From Bipolaris cookei (Eukaryota > Ascomycota > Dothideomycetes > Pleosporales > Pleosporaceae), in assembly GCA_002286855.1 (NCBI GenBank), contig NRSV01000003.1, positions 676,831 to 740,830 on the forward strand: DNA of 64,000 nt. Reading direction: 5' to 3'. Numbering within the stretch: position 1 is the first letter of the stretch; the number at the start of each line of letters is the position of its first letter. Below are positions 31,966-45,045 of the stretch, one piece after another. Below the pieces are notes generated by a model. It made no database searches. It saw only the letters and a program-made list of their open reading frames with translations, and had not been told where the DNA came from. Made by a program: the position numbers and the translations under genes.

Positions 31966-33470
31966 ATGGCTGTAGTTACAGAACGCCGCGCGAAAAAAAC
32001 GGTATCTCGACTCCAACACTCGTTGCTTTTACAACCTGTTCAAGACGCCATGCCCTTCAACCCCTCGAACCAAACTCCTGGGTTTAATCACTCCCATGCT
32101 GCCGAGACCACCACCACCACACCAAGCCCCACAGAACGCACCGAGCCCTTCCAAGGTAGCCTAACTAGCCAGGAGTCTACTGCTCAACCTCATACCAACG
32201 CGAGTAAGAAAAGACGCTCTCCCAAAACCAAAGCACCTGGAGAGCTTCGCAAGTCCTCCTCGACTCCACACATGCGTCACTTACCCCTTGCCAACCCCGG
32301 CGACCTTTCGCCAACAAGCAACAAACCGCGCAACAAGTTGGGCTATCATCGCACTTCGGTTGCATGTGGTGAGTTGATGAAGCTTCCTGTTACTAACGGT
32401 ATCATAGTAGCTGACTAGTGGATAAACAGGACACTGCAGAAGGCGCAAGATTCGATGCCTGTTAGCACCCGATGATCGTCATGGCCGCTGCTCAAATTGC
32501 ATTCGACTGAAGAAGGAATGCAACTTCTATCCAGTCGAGCACAACGCAGACATGCCACAGTCGCAATCTATCTCATCCAAATCAAACAGCGCAGTGCAAC
32601 CAGCCACACCGGTTTCTACTTCACCAAGGCACCCTCTTTCCGCTTCTGGAGATGCAATGGGCGACTTCAGGACGCCTTTCTCCGGCCCACCATCAGTGGC
32701 GCAACCTCTGAGCTATGGCTACCCCATGGAACTTGAAAACGATCCACATCACGCGCCTGGCTCCAACGGTTGTAAGTATCACACGACAGCTCCTCTACGG
32801 CACACTAACGACTGCAGTAGCCGTGCAACAGCCTTCCTATCCTTACCCACCCCCTATAGATACTCAGTGGCCGCCGACCAACAGCTTCTTGCCGTCTTCT
32901 ACCGTAGCTGAGAGTCCATCATGGCGACATTCGCCTTCGACAGTAAACTCTGCATACGGAAGTGAATCCAACGTTTCAGGTGGACATACTCCAGCTGCCA
33001 TGAGCACAAGCTCCACCATGTCCTATGGTCCTCAAGATGGACACTGGGGGCAACAGCCATCATTCCAACCACCGGCTCGCTCAATGTCTTACGGAAACAT
33101 TGAAGGCCTTCCACAGCAGTATCCTGGTCAGGGTCTGGGCATTCAAAACGAAAATTACCGACGAACCTCTCCATATCCTTTTCCGGCAACGATAGACACA
33201 AACCCTTCTACTATACATGCGACCACACTGAGCAGTTCGGGCCCCGCGCCCCTTTCTGCGCCTGTGGCCCCAAATCATTCTTACTATCCGCCAACGTGGA
33301 CTTCATACGACACGATGCCAAGCCATGGTGCGCCAATACCCTCATCGGCGCGATCGATGAGTGCACATTGGTTTGCAGAGCCGGGACACTTGGATCGCGT
33401 ACAAGAAGAGGCAATACCCCCGGTTGGATTTTCCCAGCCAGGTTTACCGCAATTTTACTCGGCATCTTGA
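31966..33470 (+). CDS. Zn(II)2Cys6 transcription factor
   Basis: Three exons, 31966-32368, 32430-32771 and 32818-33470, are joined by introns of 61 bp (branch GCTGAC) and 46 bp (branch CTAAC), giving 465 residues. The zinc cluster reads C-GH-C-RRRKIR-C ... GR-C-SN-C-IRLKKE-C at about residues 134-162. Intron 1 falls between its first and second cysteine. The rest is Ser/Pro/Thr-rich and disordered, with no fungal-specific TF middle domain visible, so it is a short regulator of unknown target. An alternative start is the Met at 32050 (MPFNPSNQTPG). Confidence 0.82.
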
Positions 33471-36400
33471 AGCGCTTACACCTCGGGGACGCTCACACTA
33501 ATTTGGTCAAGATTCATCGCAATACAGACAACATGAGTTCAAGACTCATACGTACGTACAAGACGCATATTTCAGACCCGTTTCTCAGGATTGAATGGGA
33601 TACATAAGACTTGATCAGTTTTGCTACTGCGTGTCTTTTGTTGGTACAAGAGCAGGTTATTCAAGGAGTTACAAGGCGCGATTGCATGATTGGGTCCGAC
33701 ATGATCCAGTTATTCTGCTTTTTTTTTCCAACGGCTCAGCAATAGTTGCACAGGCCCGTGGCATTGGTGCATTGCAGTTCTTGATAGACTGTTGGATTTT
33801 TTTTTCACTGTTCATCCAGCATTTGCTTGACAAGGTTAGTCTTTTGATTTTTCACGTTTAGCGCTTTCAGCAGACATTTCGGGTACGCATTTCAGTCTAT
33901 CAAATTTTGTATATATAAGACGAATTAGACCGCCGCCATCTAGACTGGCAGGGTTAGGGGCTCATGTACGACGCTTGTAGCATGCGCATACAATCGGAGC
34001 CTCCCAAATACAAGTTAACGCTACCTCACCGCTAGAATACCTCGGCAGATGAATGAAGCCATGGTTTTTTCACTTTTGCCATTGTCTGCTACAAGGGAAT
34101 GATACGTTACTTTCCATAGTTTGGATGATTGGATGGCAGGTCAGTGCGTAGTCTGATGTCGAAGTTCCCATAAGCTGATTTCCAAGGGTCCCAAGGTATG
34201 TACTCCGTATTGTACATGCCAAACACGTTTCGAACGGAGCTTACTCCCACGGCGCCCACTTTTTTTCTCTCTTACCAGAACAAGGTATATCCGTGCCAGA
34301 TTTAGTCGTTGGTGGCTTCGGTTTCGGATACGTTTTTTTTATCAGAGCTGTAGCACATTTCTTCCATTAGCCTAACGACCGATGGCCATCCGAGGTGCGA
34401 CGACGCACGCTAACGACTGGCATTTGTTTAGCGACCATAGGGTTGGAGGCATAGTCGAATCTTAGCATGATTTGATTCGTCGCATGGACTTGCCTAAATA
34501 TGTGGCCAACGTCCTTCCTTTTCTGCTAATCGATCAGGTGTATGGGTATACGTGTGTACGCATGTAAGTACACATATCCATCTGTTCATCTGTAACACAA
34601 GGCGTGCGGATCACGGGCCGACTTGTTGCCAAACGGGAGGTGGGCATGACATGGCATAGAATTTGCAAAGCGAAAGCACTGACGTTTAGGCTGTTTTAAT
34701 CTTCATCATAATCTTCATCAGCATCAGCATCATCGCCACCGGTACCTGCGTATATTGATACGGAAGATGAAGCAAGGCGCTATTACCTCGGCTCTGCTCC
34801 AAGTGTGATCTTAATGTGCTCTCGTAGGGCGAAACCGGTATTACTATACAGAAGGGGAGTAACCTTGTTTGCAGCAGAAAATAGTGGCAATTGGATGAGA
34901 TTGCACAACTGACGCCCAGGCCCTTCACTGTTGTCGTGGCTGGCTCATCAAACGGACGGAATAGCCACGCACAAGGCTCTCGGACCCTCGGTTATTGCAA
35001 AAAGAGAGCTAGCAATAGATACAAGGTAGAGCAGCTATTTTTGCCCACTTTATTGATCTTCTCCACGCTCTCTTTGGCCGATAAACACACGGACGCTGTC
35101 GGTTCGACTCCACAGTCGCCCGTGATCCTTCAAATTCCGGAGCTTGCGACCATGTTGCTGTGTCGTGTTGGTGGTTGATGGTGCGGAGGCGAACGGAGAT
35201 TGCTTTTTGCTCATATCCTCCGTTTACCTGGACTTGGTGGGAATTTTCTTTTCTTTCCCCGCTACCACACCGCCGGGAAGGAGGCCCGTTGACGTTGCTC
35301 CGGAAAGGCGTTTGAGCGGGTTTCGACTACAGACTACGCCTGCTGATCAGTGGTATCGTGTGAATCATGCATTATCAAAGAAAGAGAGAAAAAAGCCTCG
35401 GTTGCTGATGATCCTCTCGGCCGTGTTACTGCAAGTAGTTTGGGGTGTGAAGCAGGCGGAGCGACTCCGACTAGGCGGATAAGCAGCTGTGGGCTTCATG
35501 GGACTTTGTTACGAAAGGATGCAACTCTTTTTACTTATTCCCCGCCGGCTGCTACTGCAGGATTCTCTTCCTTGGGCCTGGTGCAGAGCGGGTCCAGAGG
35601 ACCTGTACTGGTGAAGGGTCTGCATCTGCATGTGGAGAGGGTGCGTCGAATCACTAGCTCGCAGCGTAGTGGATATGCAGGAGCCGTATCGGGCATGACC
35701 AAGTGCGTGCGCTTGTGTTGCAACTGTAAGAAAGCTGGTACAAGGGCCGTGGAAGCACACATCCATGGCTGAACAGTTCTTGTAGCTATCAGGCAATAGA
35801 CTCATGGTGCCGTTTGCACAGAATAACGATGGTGCATAGGCCGCCATCATAGCATGCAGCCCTATGCGCGGACGGACGACAGGTTCGCTGAAGATTGTGC
35901 CAAGGACAGCAGCAATAATGGTGGCACAGCGCGTTGGGTCCTCTGGTAGGCCTGGCAAGCTTGTCCCCAAACGGCTAACCGGTGCGCTGTGTTTGTGGGT
36001 TTTTGCTCCTCGTTAGACCCAGATTGTGCATCCAGTTCAGCCCCCTGTCTATCCATTCATCCAACCATCCATCATCGTCTTTGCTCTCCGCTCCGGCCTC
36101 GCCGCACACACCACCAAGCTATCATCGACTTGGACTCGAATCGACAATGACAACGTCACTGGCGCCACAAAGGCCGGCCGTTGCCGTGTGACAGTTCATC
36201 GGCTCGTGGACCCTGCAATGGAAGGTTGCAACGCCTATCGCAGTCGTCCCTCTCTCAACCTCGACCTTGTCCGTCAGGCCAACCAAGCACATGCACGTGG
36301 ATATGTATTGCTCCTCCATTATCACCTCGCCGTTCTGTTCAAGCACGTAGCGCACCAACAAGTCTGCAATCGCGACGACCCAACACGTCATTCCCCCAAA

Positions 36401-38927
36401 GACCAAGTCGCGTCTTATGCCGCATATGTACATGAACCCTGTCAGATCCGCCTGTCCGTGTCTCTTGCCAACCGCCCTGACGCGCTCCGTACCTCCCGTT
36501 CCGCCTCGTCAAGACTCCACCGTGGCCGATGAGGGCGCAGTATCCATCATGTAATGGTACGTATTATGTGTGGAATGAATTTTACCCATTTCAGCCCCTT
36601 GAAATGACATGCTCTTAGCCTTGTTTAACCGCGCGCAAAATCATTCCAACCTACAAACCCAACGAATCGGAACGCCATGCAGCCACTACTTACCATATCT
36701 AATCTCAATACCAATGAAGCCCCCTCCCAACCTTTTTTCCAAACACCCAAATCACTATACAGTGTATGCAAGCAAGGCAGCGTGACCTCAAAGCCATGCG
36801 CTCCTGCCTCCACTACGCTGCAAACGCCACCGTCTGCTTTACATTAGCCGTCAATCTTCCAATCCTTCCATCCGACCCGGGCAGGAAATCCGAACCACGC
36901 CACGAATCCACTTGCATCTCACAAACAGCGCGCATGTGAATCCAAACACATGAAGCAGAACATGCGACCGTCTGTATCCGCTCAACTGACAGACGCCGTG
37001 ACGCGCAATCGGACCTATTCGCCCTGGCATACATGACGCTGTTTGTTTCTCCATACAACCATCTGTCTTTCTCTCAATATTTCTCTCTTGATATCCCGAT
37101 AGGCTTTTGTGTTGGTTGGTGCAAGCGCATTTTGGTGATCGGTAAGGCAGTGCGCAAGCGTGGTCCCACGCGCGTGTACCAACAGGAATACAGAGTTTGA
37201 CAAAACATACGCTACCTCGTCATCTAGGCCTTGGTCTCCTTACACAAGCAACGCGTTTATCCTATGGTGTGTGCGTTTGTGTCTGTGTAAGAACTTGCGT
37301 GTGGAGTACCTGCATATGTTCATCCGTTGATACTATTTGCATTCACATACCCATCTCTTTGAAGCATGGGTCCCCGCCTGTCTGTCTCCGTCTCGCATCC
37401 GCGGCTGATGATGTGCATACGGGGTTTCTCCCACCGGTCCGCGGGACTATGGCAAGTGGAGAGAGGGAGGGGTGCGAGAGGTATGTGGGGAGTGGTAAAA
37501 GAGTAAAGGACCAAACGAGCGACATACAGCAAGTCATCCGAGCTTTTTTTTTCGCCTTTACCTCTAACTCGGAGTCGGAACACTGGGTTGTGGAGCCAGC
37601 CCCCCTTCTTCCTCCAGACCAGTCCCCTCGTTGCTCCCTCACCTACTTCACTTGCATTAGCGCCTTCCCGATTTTTTTGCTTCTTCCTTTGCGTCTCCAC
37701 TCTTTATTCCCTGCGTACTCCTTTCTTATACTCTTTTGAGCCACCATGGTAATTGTGTAATGAGGACGTTGGATATACAGTCCGAAGACGAAAGAGGAAA
37801 ATAAAAAACAACAAAACACCAAAAGCAATATGAGGAAATTTTCTGTTCGTTTTCGGCCATCTTTTCCCACATACAATAATACACACCACCACATTCCCCT
37901 TTCCATCACTTTCCTCCCTAAATCTCCCTCCCTCCCTCCCTCAGACCAAGAAAGATGTCACACGTCCAAAACAAAATCTGGGTGTCTGCTTCCGCTACTT
38001 CCCCCCCCCTTCTTCCCCCAAAACACCCAGGAAGCATACAACCGGCCACCATCACCGCCTTGGCAAAAGTCCCTTTACTATCCCATGCACATCTCATTCC
38101 ATCTCCTCAATCGGGGGTTTTCCTCATAAATCCTTGTCCCAGTCAATACTTACTATTTTCTAGACCTTAGTTGCATCGCAAGCTAATCTACTTACGTATC
38201 AAAGTGAGTAGAGGTGTGTGTGTGTGCGCGTGGGGAAGTGGATTATACATCATGTACGACATCCAACACAGACCCCCTCCCCTCCTCACTCTTGTGCTGG
38301 CCTAAGAAGAGAAAAAAAAGGGGGGGGTGGGGAGGCGTTTAGAGGTACCTGGGGTGTCCCTTTCTTCTGGATCAGTTGGTTGGTCGCAGTTGTGTGTGTG
38401 TGGGGATTTGCTTCAGCGCCGGTGGTGCGGTATAAGTGGCAGGGTAAGTCGTGTGGGATGAGTGATATTGGGGTGACTTACTCGGGGGTGTAGTGGGTTC
38501 GGTGGGGGAAAGAGGTCATGTGGGAGGTACTATGCTAGAGTATAGCACTTTGCCGACCTTTGTGGGGTTATTGTCTTTTAGTTGGCGAGATGAGGTCGAG
38601 ATTCTGGTGGATGGGGTAGATACGAGGGTAGATACGGGATTGGATACGAGGGCAGATACAAGAGTGGATATGTAAGATGTGTATGCGGTGGGATGAAGGG
38701 GAGTGGAGGTGACAAGGTATTGTATACTTGGTCGTTAGTTGTTAGAAGTTGCGAGGAAGAAGAGAAGAACAAGAATCAAAGAAAAAATATGATCCAAAGA
38801 AAACCCTCACCAAAGAACGAGAGTTTGCATGGAATCACCAGGAGAAAAAGATACGTAGAAAGGCTACACATGTGCAGCAATGTCTTTGACATCTATCTAC
38901 ACATTACACCACCCCCTAATAACTCCA
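33471..38927. other. Long gene-free stretch, 5.5 kb
   Basis: Frames up to 180 codons occur but are low-complexity or antisense to each other. Features seen are TG/CA runs (about 37268 and 38213), C-rich and T-rich tracts (37900-38020), a short TACGGG..GGATACGAGGG repeat near 38625-38665 and homopolymer A/T runs. No conserved protein motif was recognised. Small or RNA genes cannot be excluded. Confidence 0.45.
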
Positions 38928-41001
38928 TTAATGAAACTTTGCCTCAACACTCCCATATCGCACCCCATCGACCTTGAGTTCAAACACCAACCCTGCACTC
39001 TGACACCGCATGTCGAGGGTAAAATCCAGATTATCAAACTCAACACCCTTTGTCGTTTTCAGGCGGGTAAACAGGCTTTTAGGCACGGTATTCAAGTCGG
39101 TGGTGAGTGTGCAAACGTTGATGAGATCTTTGGTAAGAGAGTCCGGGGCAACGTCAGCGTCACAGGCAATGAGGTCATCTTCTACGACGAGGGATTGACC
39201 GGGTCGAAAGTTGCGGGTGTAGTGGAAAGATATGGGACGGGATTCGGATACTTGGGCGCCCTAAGATTGGTAGTTGTTAGTGTTTGTTATATAGCCAAAG
39301 GGGGAGAATGCAGCATTACCTTTGCAATGTGCCATTGCATTCGATCAGATACCATCCACCGCTCCCACAGCGGACTCCAATAACGGTCGGAGATGGGGTG
39401 TTTGGACTCGTCAAAAACTGTTGCGTAGCTTGTGCCGTAGTGCCAGCGACTTCGTCGGCTGATGACCATGTTACCCTCCAGACCTCTCAATACGGCGCCG
39501 CGTACGACAGCGGTCCAGGCATGTATAGGTTGGTAAATCTCAATAGACTGCGGTGCGTCCGGGGCGACGTAATGGGTTTCCCTCTCGGTATATGGTGGCG
39601 GCGGCGCGCTGTTGAAATGTGATTTCATCCGACTGTAGAGATAATTGCTCTGTCCGAACCCTCCAACAAGGATAATACCACACACCAGACCTCCTTTTGC
39701 TCTTATGCTCTCGACTTGACCCTCTACCAAATGTATGACCTCTTCTATGACTGGATCAAATAGACTCTTGACTTGCTCGGCACTCATGACGAGGAACCCG
39801 GAATCCAGCCCCGCCTCTTCGTCGTCTGGAAGACCCGGGAAGGGAATGTTGACTTCACTGTGTTCTTCCTCATTGAAGTTGCGCTTGACGAATTCTTCGA
39901 AATATTTCAAGCCCATGTTCCACGTCTTTGCCTTTTTCTCACGCATCCATGTGTAACGCTCTGCTCCAATCCGTTGCTTGACGTGTTCTTCGAAGCGGTA
40001 GTTGATAAAAGTCGAGCCACAGAGACCACCAGTTCCAACGGCCGATTCTTCGACGCGCAAAGGGAATAGTTGGTTGATCTTGTAGGCAATCAGATCGACC
40101 GTGCCACCCCCCGCATCGCATACGATAAAGTTGTCGCCGGTCCTAAGATGATTTGGTTGAATGGCCTTAAGAGTATATACGGCAGCCGCTTCGGGTTCAG
40201 ATATGAGCTTCAGTTCATGTCTGTTGCCCATGCCGGCCTTTTCGGCAGCCTTTAGAGTCGCATCCTTGGCCGCGTCTGACCACACAGCAGGTACCGTCAG
40301 GACAAACTCGACTTTGGTCAAACTAATGAACGCCTCGCCATATCTCCGGGTCAATGTTTCCATGGTATGCTTATATATTTGCGACAGGTAGTCGGTGGCT
40401 GCCTCAATAACTGTCTTGCCGTGCTTGCGCAGCTGGGCGGCCGTGTCCAGAGGCGATACATAATGCGGAAGCTTCTGATTTCGGTCGAGGAAGAGCTTGA
40501 TACATCGAAGGCGCGTCTCGTCTGGCTTGAACTGGAAGCCCCATTTGATGGTTGCCGCGGGCTTGGTTAGCGCATTAGGCGAGGCAGCAGAGTCGCGTTG
40601 CAGGGCCGGTTCGCTGTAGCCAATCTCTGTAGGGACTTTGTCGGAGGTGATACCTGGGGGCGCGTGTTAACTCTTCGAGGTACATGGTGTTGCGGATGCA
40701 CAAGAGCTTACCGTTTCCACCGGGCCAAGTCTTGATGATGTCAATGTCGTCAGGAGTCGCGCTGTACACGGCAGCAACGCCTGTCGGTGGTCAGCCTTGG
40801 TTCGCATTAGGCGGCACGGTTACCGTAATTGCAATGGGTATATCTACCGCTGTATGTGGTCCCGAAGTCAACACCTACAACCAGCCTGTCTTTGGGGGGA
40901 GTGGTGGGCGGTGGCAGGCTGCCAGCGTCCACGCTGCCATTGGAGCCTGGGTTGAAGGTAGTGGGTATGCTACTCCCTCTGCTGGGGAATGTGCTCTTCA
41001 T
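38928..41001 (-). CDS. HSP70-family ATPase of the HSPA12 type
   Basis: Four exons (41001-40848, 40780-40712, 40653-39320, 39260-38928) with introns of 67, 58 and 59 bp give 629 residues. Each junction restores a conserved reading (DFGTTYSG/VAAVY, PGGNG/ITSDKVPTEIGY, QWHIAK/GAQVSESRP). The actin-like ATPase motifs are present: phosphate-1 GVDFGTTYSG (~residue 43), LTVPAVW, SEPEAAA, phosphate-2 DAGGGTVD (~250) and GGFGQSNYL (adenosine). Spacing and C-terminus fit the HSPA12-like group, which is expanded in fungi and lacks the canonical substrate-binding domain. The client is unknown. It is divergent from the coiled-coil gene downstream on the plus strand. Confidence 0.9.
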
Positions 41002-41445
41002 TTTCTGCTCCCCAGTCTTCGTGCTGGCTGTGGCGGTGCTATGAGTGTCGAAAGACAGGCGTGGGCGTCGCGTGGGGTACTATGTCCGCGGGGCTGAATC
41101 CTGCCAGAGGAGAGTAGAAGCTCATTGAAGTGCAACGGCGCGTACAGGAGACGCCGCCGTTATCAAGCGGTTTTTCTCGAGATCATTGCACAATCTGGGT
41201 CCCGGGGTAGAGCACAGTGACAGGCTGAAGCCTAGGTAGGTCGCGGTATGTACACGAAGACGGCGGTGCAGTAGCTGCAGGGGCAGCCATGGTGGGCTGG
41301 CCCAAAGCTGCACGATTGGGTCTCGTCGGTTGGCCTCTTGACAGCAGTTCACCTCGACACCATCCAAAGTCTCAGCCTCGTACAGAACCTTGACTGTCAT
41401 GGTAATTCCGATGCAGTCCTGAACTCGCCATGTTTCGTCTCAATC

Positions 41446-42813
41446 ATGACCGAACGAAAGAGCTCTGGTAGGCTGCAACCCCACCACCGCCAACCGCAGT
41501 CGCAGTCGCAGTCCACGTCAAACAACACCACTACCCCGCCAAAGGCCTTACGACCCTCCCCCAATGTGCCCAAGGACCAAGCACGCCGACGCATATTTCC
41601 TTTGAATGATATGCACAAGCACCAAAGTGGACGTACACCGGGGCCTAGCCAGCCTGCTACCAACGTCGAGGATCCAGCACCACCCAGCCAGGATGCCACT
41701 AACGAATCGGGCCAGCAGCGTACCCAATCGCCATCAGACATAGAAAAAGCGCGCAGAGATTCGAGCAACCTCTGGGAGAGTACAATGAATGACGCCGTAC
41801 AGCGCGAAAGCGAAGAGCTCGTACGCCAAAACCACGAATTACGTTGCCGGGTTGCCCAGTTGGAGGACCAGCTCATGTATCCGAACAGTGCTCGACAAGA
41901 CTGCGACCGGCCAAAGTCACCAGACCAAGTCACCGATCTGAAACTCCGTTTGGATGCTGCAGAGAAAGAGTCACAGGAAAGACTTCAGCAGATCATGTCC
42001 CTTAAATCGAGCATATCGTCTCTTACACGCGTGCAGTCTCAGGTTACCGACAGCGACCTTGTGGCATCCTTGTCCGAACTTGCAAACCGCGTCCGGGAAT
42101 GGACAATCTCCAACCTCAGGCGGACCAAGCTAAACCTTGAAAATCTGCCTAAAGAGACCGAAGAAACAGTTTGCAAGTTGTATCCTCAATACAGGAATGG
42201 TATCCAGGGTGCAGACAAATTTGCTCTATATCAAGCTGTCATCTCGACCTCGCTCATGCCCATTTTTGAAACACCTTTAGTCTTCGGGCTACCAACATCA
42301 CTCGCGGCAATCCAGTCCTTTGCCGACGAGGTACGAGACAGCGGCCCTGCCTTCAGTGAATGGAAACGCGCGACGATGCAAGTGCTTGAGAGTAGTAGAG
42401 TACAACCTGACCTTATAAGAGAACGGGAGCAATTGCTGCACCGCATCCTTGGGGATATTTGTCATCTGCTCTTTACCCTAACTTCCACTACCACCACCTC
42501 GAGTGCACAATTAGCACTGAGTGGGATTCTCAAGAACGCTGTAGACTTCCAACGAATACTGGCTTTTCAGAAAGCGCGTTACCAGCTGCTTTTCTTTCGT
42601 AGTGAAGGCAGGAAGATGTACCTCGACGACCGTACAATGGAAGCTATCAATGATGTCGACTCTACCATGGACGATGATATTGTTATGGAGACGGACCGCA
42701 CATTCCTCTTCTGTACATTCCCTGGTCTCGTCAAACATGGTGACGAGTGGGGTGAGCACCATGAGATGAACAATGTTTTGCTCAAAGCAAGGGTTTGCTC
42801 TGGATTCGGGTGA
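41446..42813 (+). CDS. Uncharacterised coiled-coil protein
   Basis: A 455-residue single-exon frame from MTERKSSG; an in-frame Met at 41338 would add 36 residues that look non-conserved. The first ~120 residues are Gln/Ser/Pro-rich and disordered. Residues ~110-220 form a coiled coil (ESEELVRQNHELRCRVAQLEDQL and DLKLRLDAAEKESQERLQQI). The C-terminal half is helical and globular-looking (REWTISNLRRTKLNLENLP, FETPLVFGLP), a type found in many pezizomycete hypothetical proteins. I do not recognise a function. It shares an upstream region of about 445 bp with the HSPA12-like gene. Confidence 0.75.
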   Translation: MTERKSSGRLQPHHRQPQSQSQSTSNNTTTPPKALRPSPNVPKDQARRRIFPLNDMHKHQSGRTPGPSQPATNVEDPAPPSQDATNESGQQRTQSPSDIEKARRDSSNLWESTMNDAVQRESEELVRQNHELRCRVAQLEDQLMYPNSARQDCDRPKSPDQVTDLKLRLDAAEKESQERLQQIMSLKSSISSLTRVQSQVTDSDLVASLSELANRVREWTISNLRRTKLNLENLPKETEETVCKLYPQYRNGIQGADKFALYQAVISTSLMPIFETPLVFGLPTSLAAIQSFADEVRDSGPAFSEWKRATMQVLESSRVQPDLIREREQLLHRILGDICHLLFTLTSTTTTSSAQLALSGILKNAVDFQRILAFQKARYQLLFFRSEGRKMYLDDRTMEAINDVDSTMDDDIVMETDRTFLFCTFPGLVKHGDEWGEHHEMNNVLLKARVCSGFG

Positions 42814-43525
42814 CCTTGATCGCAGCAATGAAGTAAAAAGTTTCTGCTATCCAAGGACGGATTGTCGCACCCCCTCGTTAAGCGGGCTGAGAGGAACGAA
42901 CGAGCATGATATATCGCTAGTCCATGCGAATTCATCATAAAGCAGAAGATGATGACTCCGTGTTTGAACGAGAATTTCTGCTTTTACTCTACTATCACCT
43001 CACTTCTTTCATAGCGGCTTTTCACACATCGATATCAACATCGTCTCCTTGCATATCAGTTCTGAGAAATGCGCTACCTCGATCAGATGGTTGGAGATAC
43101 GAGTTTGATCATATCGCTTATCCATGAGTGGCATGAAACTCGTCAGCTTTCATGTTGAGACCAATTCTGATGCTGAACCTCCGAAGTAAAAGCTCTAGTC
43201 ACAAAGTGTTGAGTGGGCGTAAGATGTTGAACTACAATGCAACGGGTGTATATCATCTCGCGCTGCAACTAGACCATGAATCAGTCACTCGCCTGTACTG
43301 CCACGCAAAGGCTATGGGGATGGCGTCTTTATTGTTTTGTAGGTTCAATATTGCAAAACATTGAGCTTCTGCAAATTTAGGCGGTCGGAACGTGATACCG
43401 CATGCGGGTCGATCTGCCATACCAGTGATTTCATCATGACTATTTCTTTGCATGCATCTCCCCTCACCTCACTGACAGATGTTACTTGATTCGCTGACTC
43501 CAGTCACTTCACTCACACACATCCA
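42814..43525. other. Intergenic, 0.7 kb
   Basis: Spacer between the coiled-coil gene and the dehydrogenase, both on the plus strand. No element is recognised. Confidence 0.5.
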
Positions 43526-44757
43526 TTGTTTTTTGCATCTAGATTTTCTGCAATGTCGCTCCGCGTTCGTGACGTCATGGCAAACCATCTTGCCCGCTAC
43601 GTTACAATTTCGGCCCCTCGACGTCTCACTCCCTCCCTCATTCCAAATCAGAATTCCACGCGAGCATTCAAGCGGACTAAAAAAATAACAAATCAACTTC
43701 AACCGCGATTGCAGCAACACGCATACGCCAACATGCCTCCCTCCAACAACCCCGAGCTCGAAATGGGTCAGGTCTTTGATGTCAAGGACAAGGTCGCCTT
43801 GGTCACCGGAGGAGGCTCAGGTATCGGACTCATGATTACCCAGACGTTGGCTGTCAACGGTGCCAAGGTATATATTGTCGGCAGGACGGAGGAGAAGCTT
43901 GAGAAGGTCGTTGAGGCACATGGACAAAACATTGCGGGACAGATCATTCCAATTGTCGGTGATGTCAGCACTAAAGAGGGTGTATCGTAAGTTTTCTTAG
44001 GCCTGTCGGGTATTGCAATGCTGACCTTGAATGCAGTAAGATCAAGCAGGAGATTGAGTCAAAGGAAAAGTGTCTATGCATTCTAGGTAAGATTCCGTGG
44101 TTTGATTATGAGACTTGATACTAATAAGAGTAGTTAATAATGCTGGCATTGCACCAGAAAAGACTGAGGTCAAGGGAAGCTCAGAAGAGCTGGTCGAGAA
44201 GCTCTTCGACGGCACCACAGAGAGGGAGTGGCTCGACGTCTACCAAACCAATGTCGTTGGCCCCTTCCTTATGAGCACAGCCTTCCTTCCTCTTCTTCAG
44301 AAGTCTACAGAAACGCATAAGGGATACTCTGGAACCATCATCAACATTAGCTCCATCTCTGGCCATATCCGCATTTCACAAGGCCACTTTGCCTACAATA
44401 GCAGCAAAGGCGCCACCATCCATCTGAACAAGATGCTTGCCTCTGAGATTGCAAAGAACGGCAGTAAGTCTTACATCTCACTGAATGCACCTTGGTTCTC
44501 ACTGACATCGTGTAGTCAAAGTTCGTATCAACTCGATTGCCCCCGGTGTTTTCCCTTCGGAGATGACTACCCAGGAGAGCCGAGACGACAACCAGAAGAG
44601 TGAAATGCCCAAGGAGCACAAGGAGGGTCTTCCTGCTCAGCGCCCTGGAAAGGACCAGGACATGGCCGCTGCTATCCTATTTGCCGTTGGCTGTCAGTAC
44701 CTCAATGGCCAGACCATCACTGTGGACGGCGGCTACGCTATTCAAGTCGGCAACTAA
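43526..44757 (+). CDS. Short-chain dehydrogenase/reductase (SDR)
   Basis: Four exons (43526-43986, 44037-44086, 44131-44463, 44516-44757) with introns of 50, 44 and 52 bp give up to 361 residues. SDR motifs: cofactor site TGGGSGIG, NNAG (in VVNNAGIAP), catalytic Ser in NISSISG, YNSSK (Tyr/Lys pair), and the C-terminal NGQTITVDGGY. The Rossmann fold starts ~90 residues in. The N-terminal extension is Arg-rich and could be a mitochondrial signal, or translation may begin at 43553 or at the Met at 43733 (MPPSNNPELEMGQVF). The substrate cannot be read from sequence. Confidence 0.9.
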
Positions 44758-45045
44758 GTCGATCGGTGTTATGATGACTCATGAGTTCTTCTAATCCGCT
44801 TCTTTATGAGATTTATAATGTACAATAACATGATATATTCTGGGTTGGGATTGACCATGGTATCACGAACTGTAATGTGTAGCGAATCGGTATGCATTGA
44901 CTAAAGGTCTAGGGTTCTATCCATGTAATGGAGGAACTCCCTGTATACATACCCTAACTTACTCATTCGATATGATTATAGCGTGTTCATGGCGACCTCA
45001 GAGAGTATGTGATTTACCTATGTGGAACCATACATGTTTTGTTCT
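44758..45045. other. Convergent intergenic space
   Basis: It separates the 3' ends of the SDR gene (plus) and the ISG12-like gene (minus). No clear element is seen. Confidence 0.45.

Noticed and set aside
35509..36532. Frames of 150-168 codons (35509-35970 minus and 36026-36532 plus)
   Set aside because: No recognisable motif and low-complexity peptide composition; no conserved intron borders found by eye.
37197..37739. 180-codon plus-strand frame containing a CVCVCV run
   Set aside because: Partly derived from a TG-repeat, with matching antisense frames; not protein-like.
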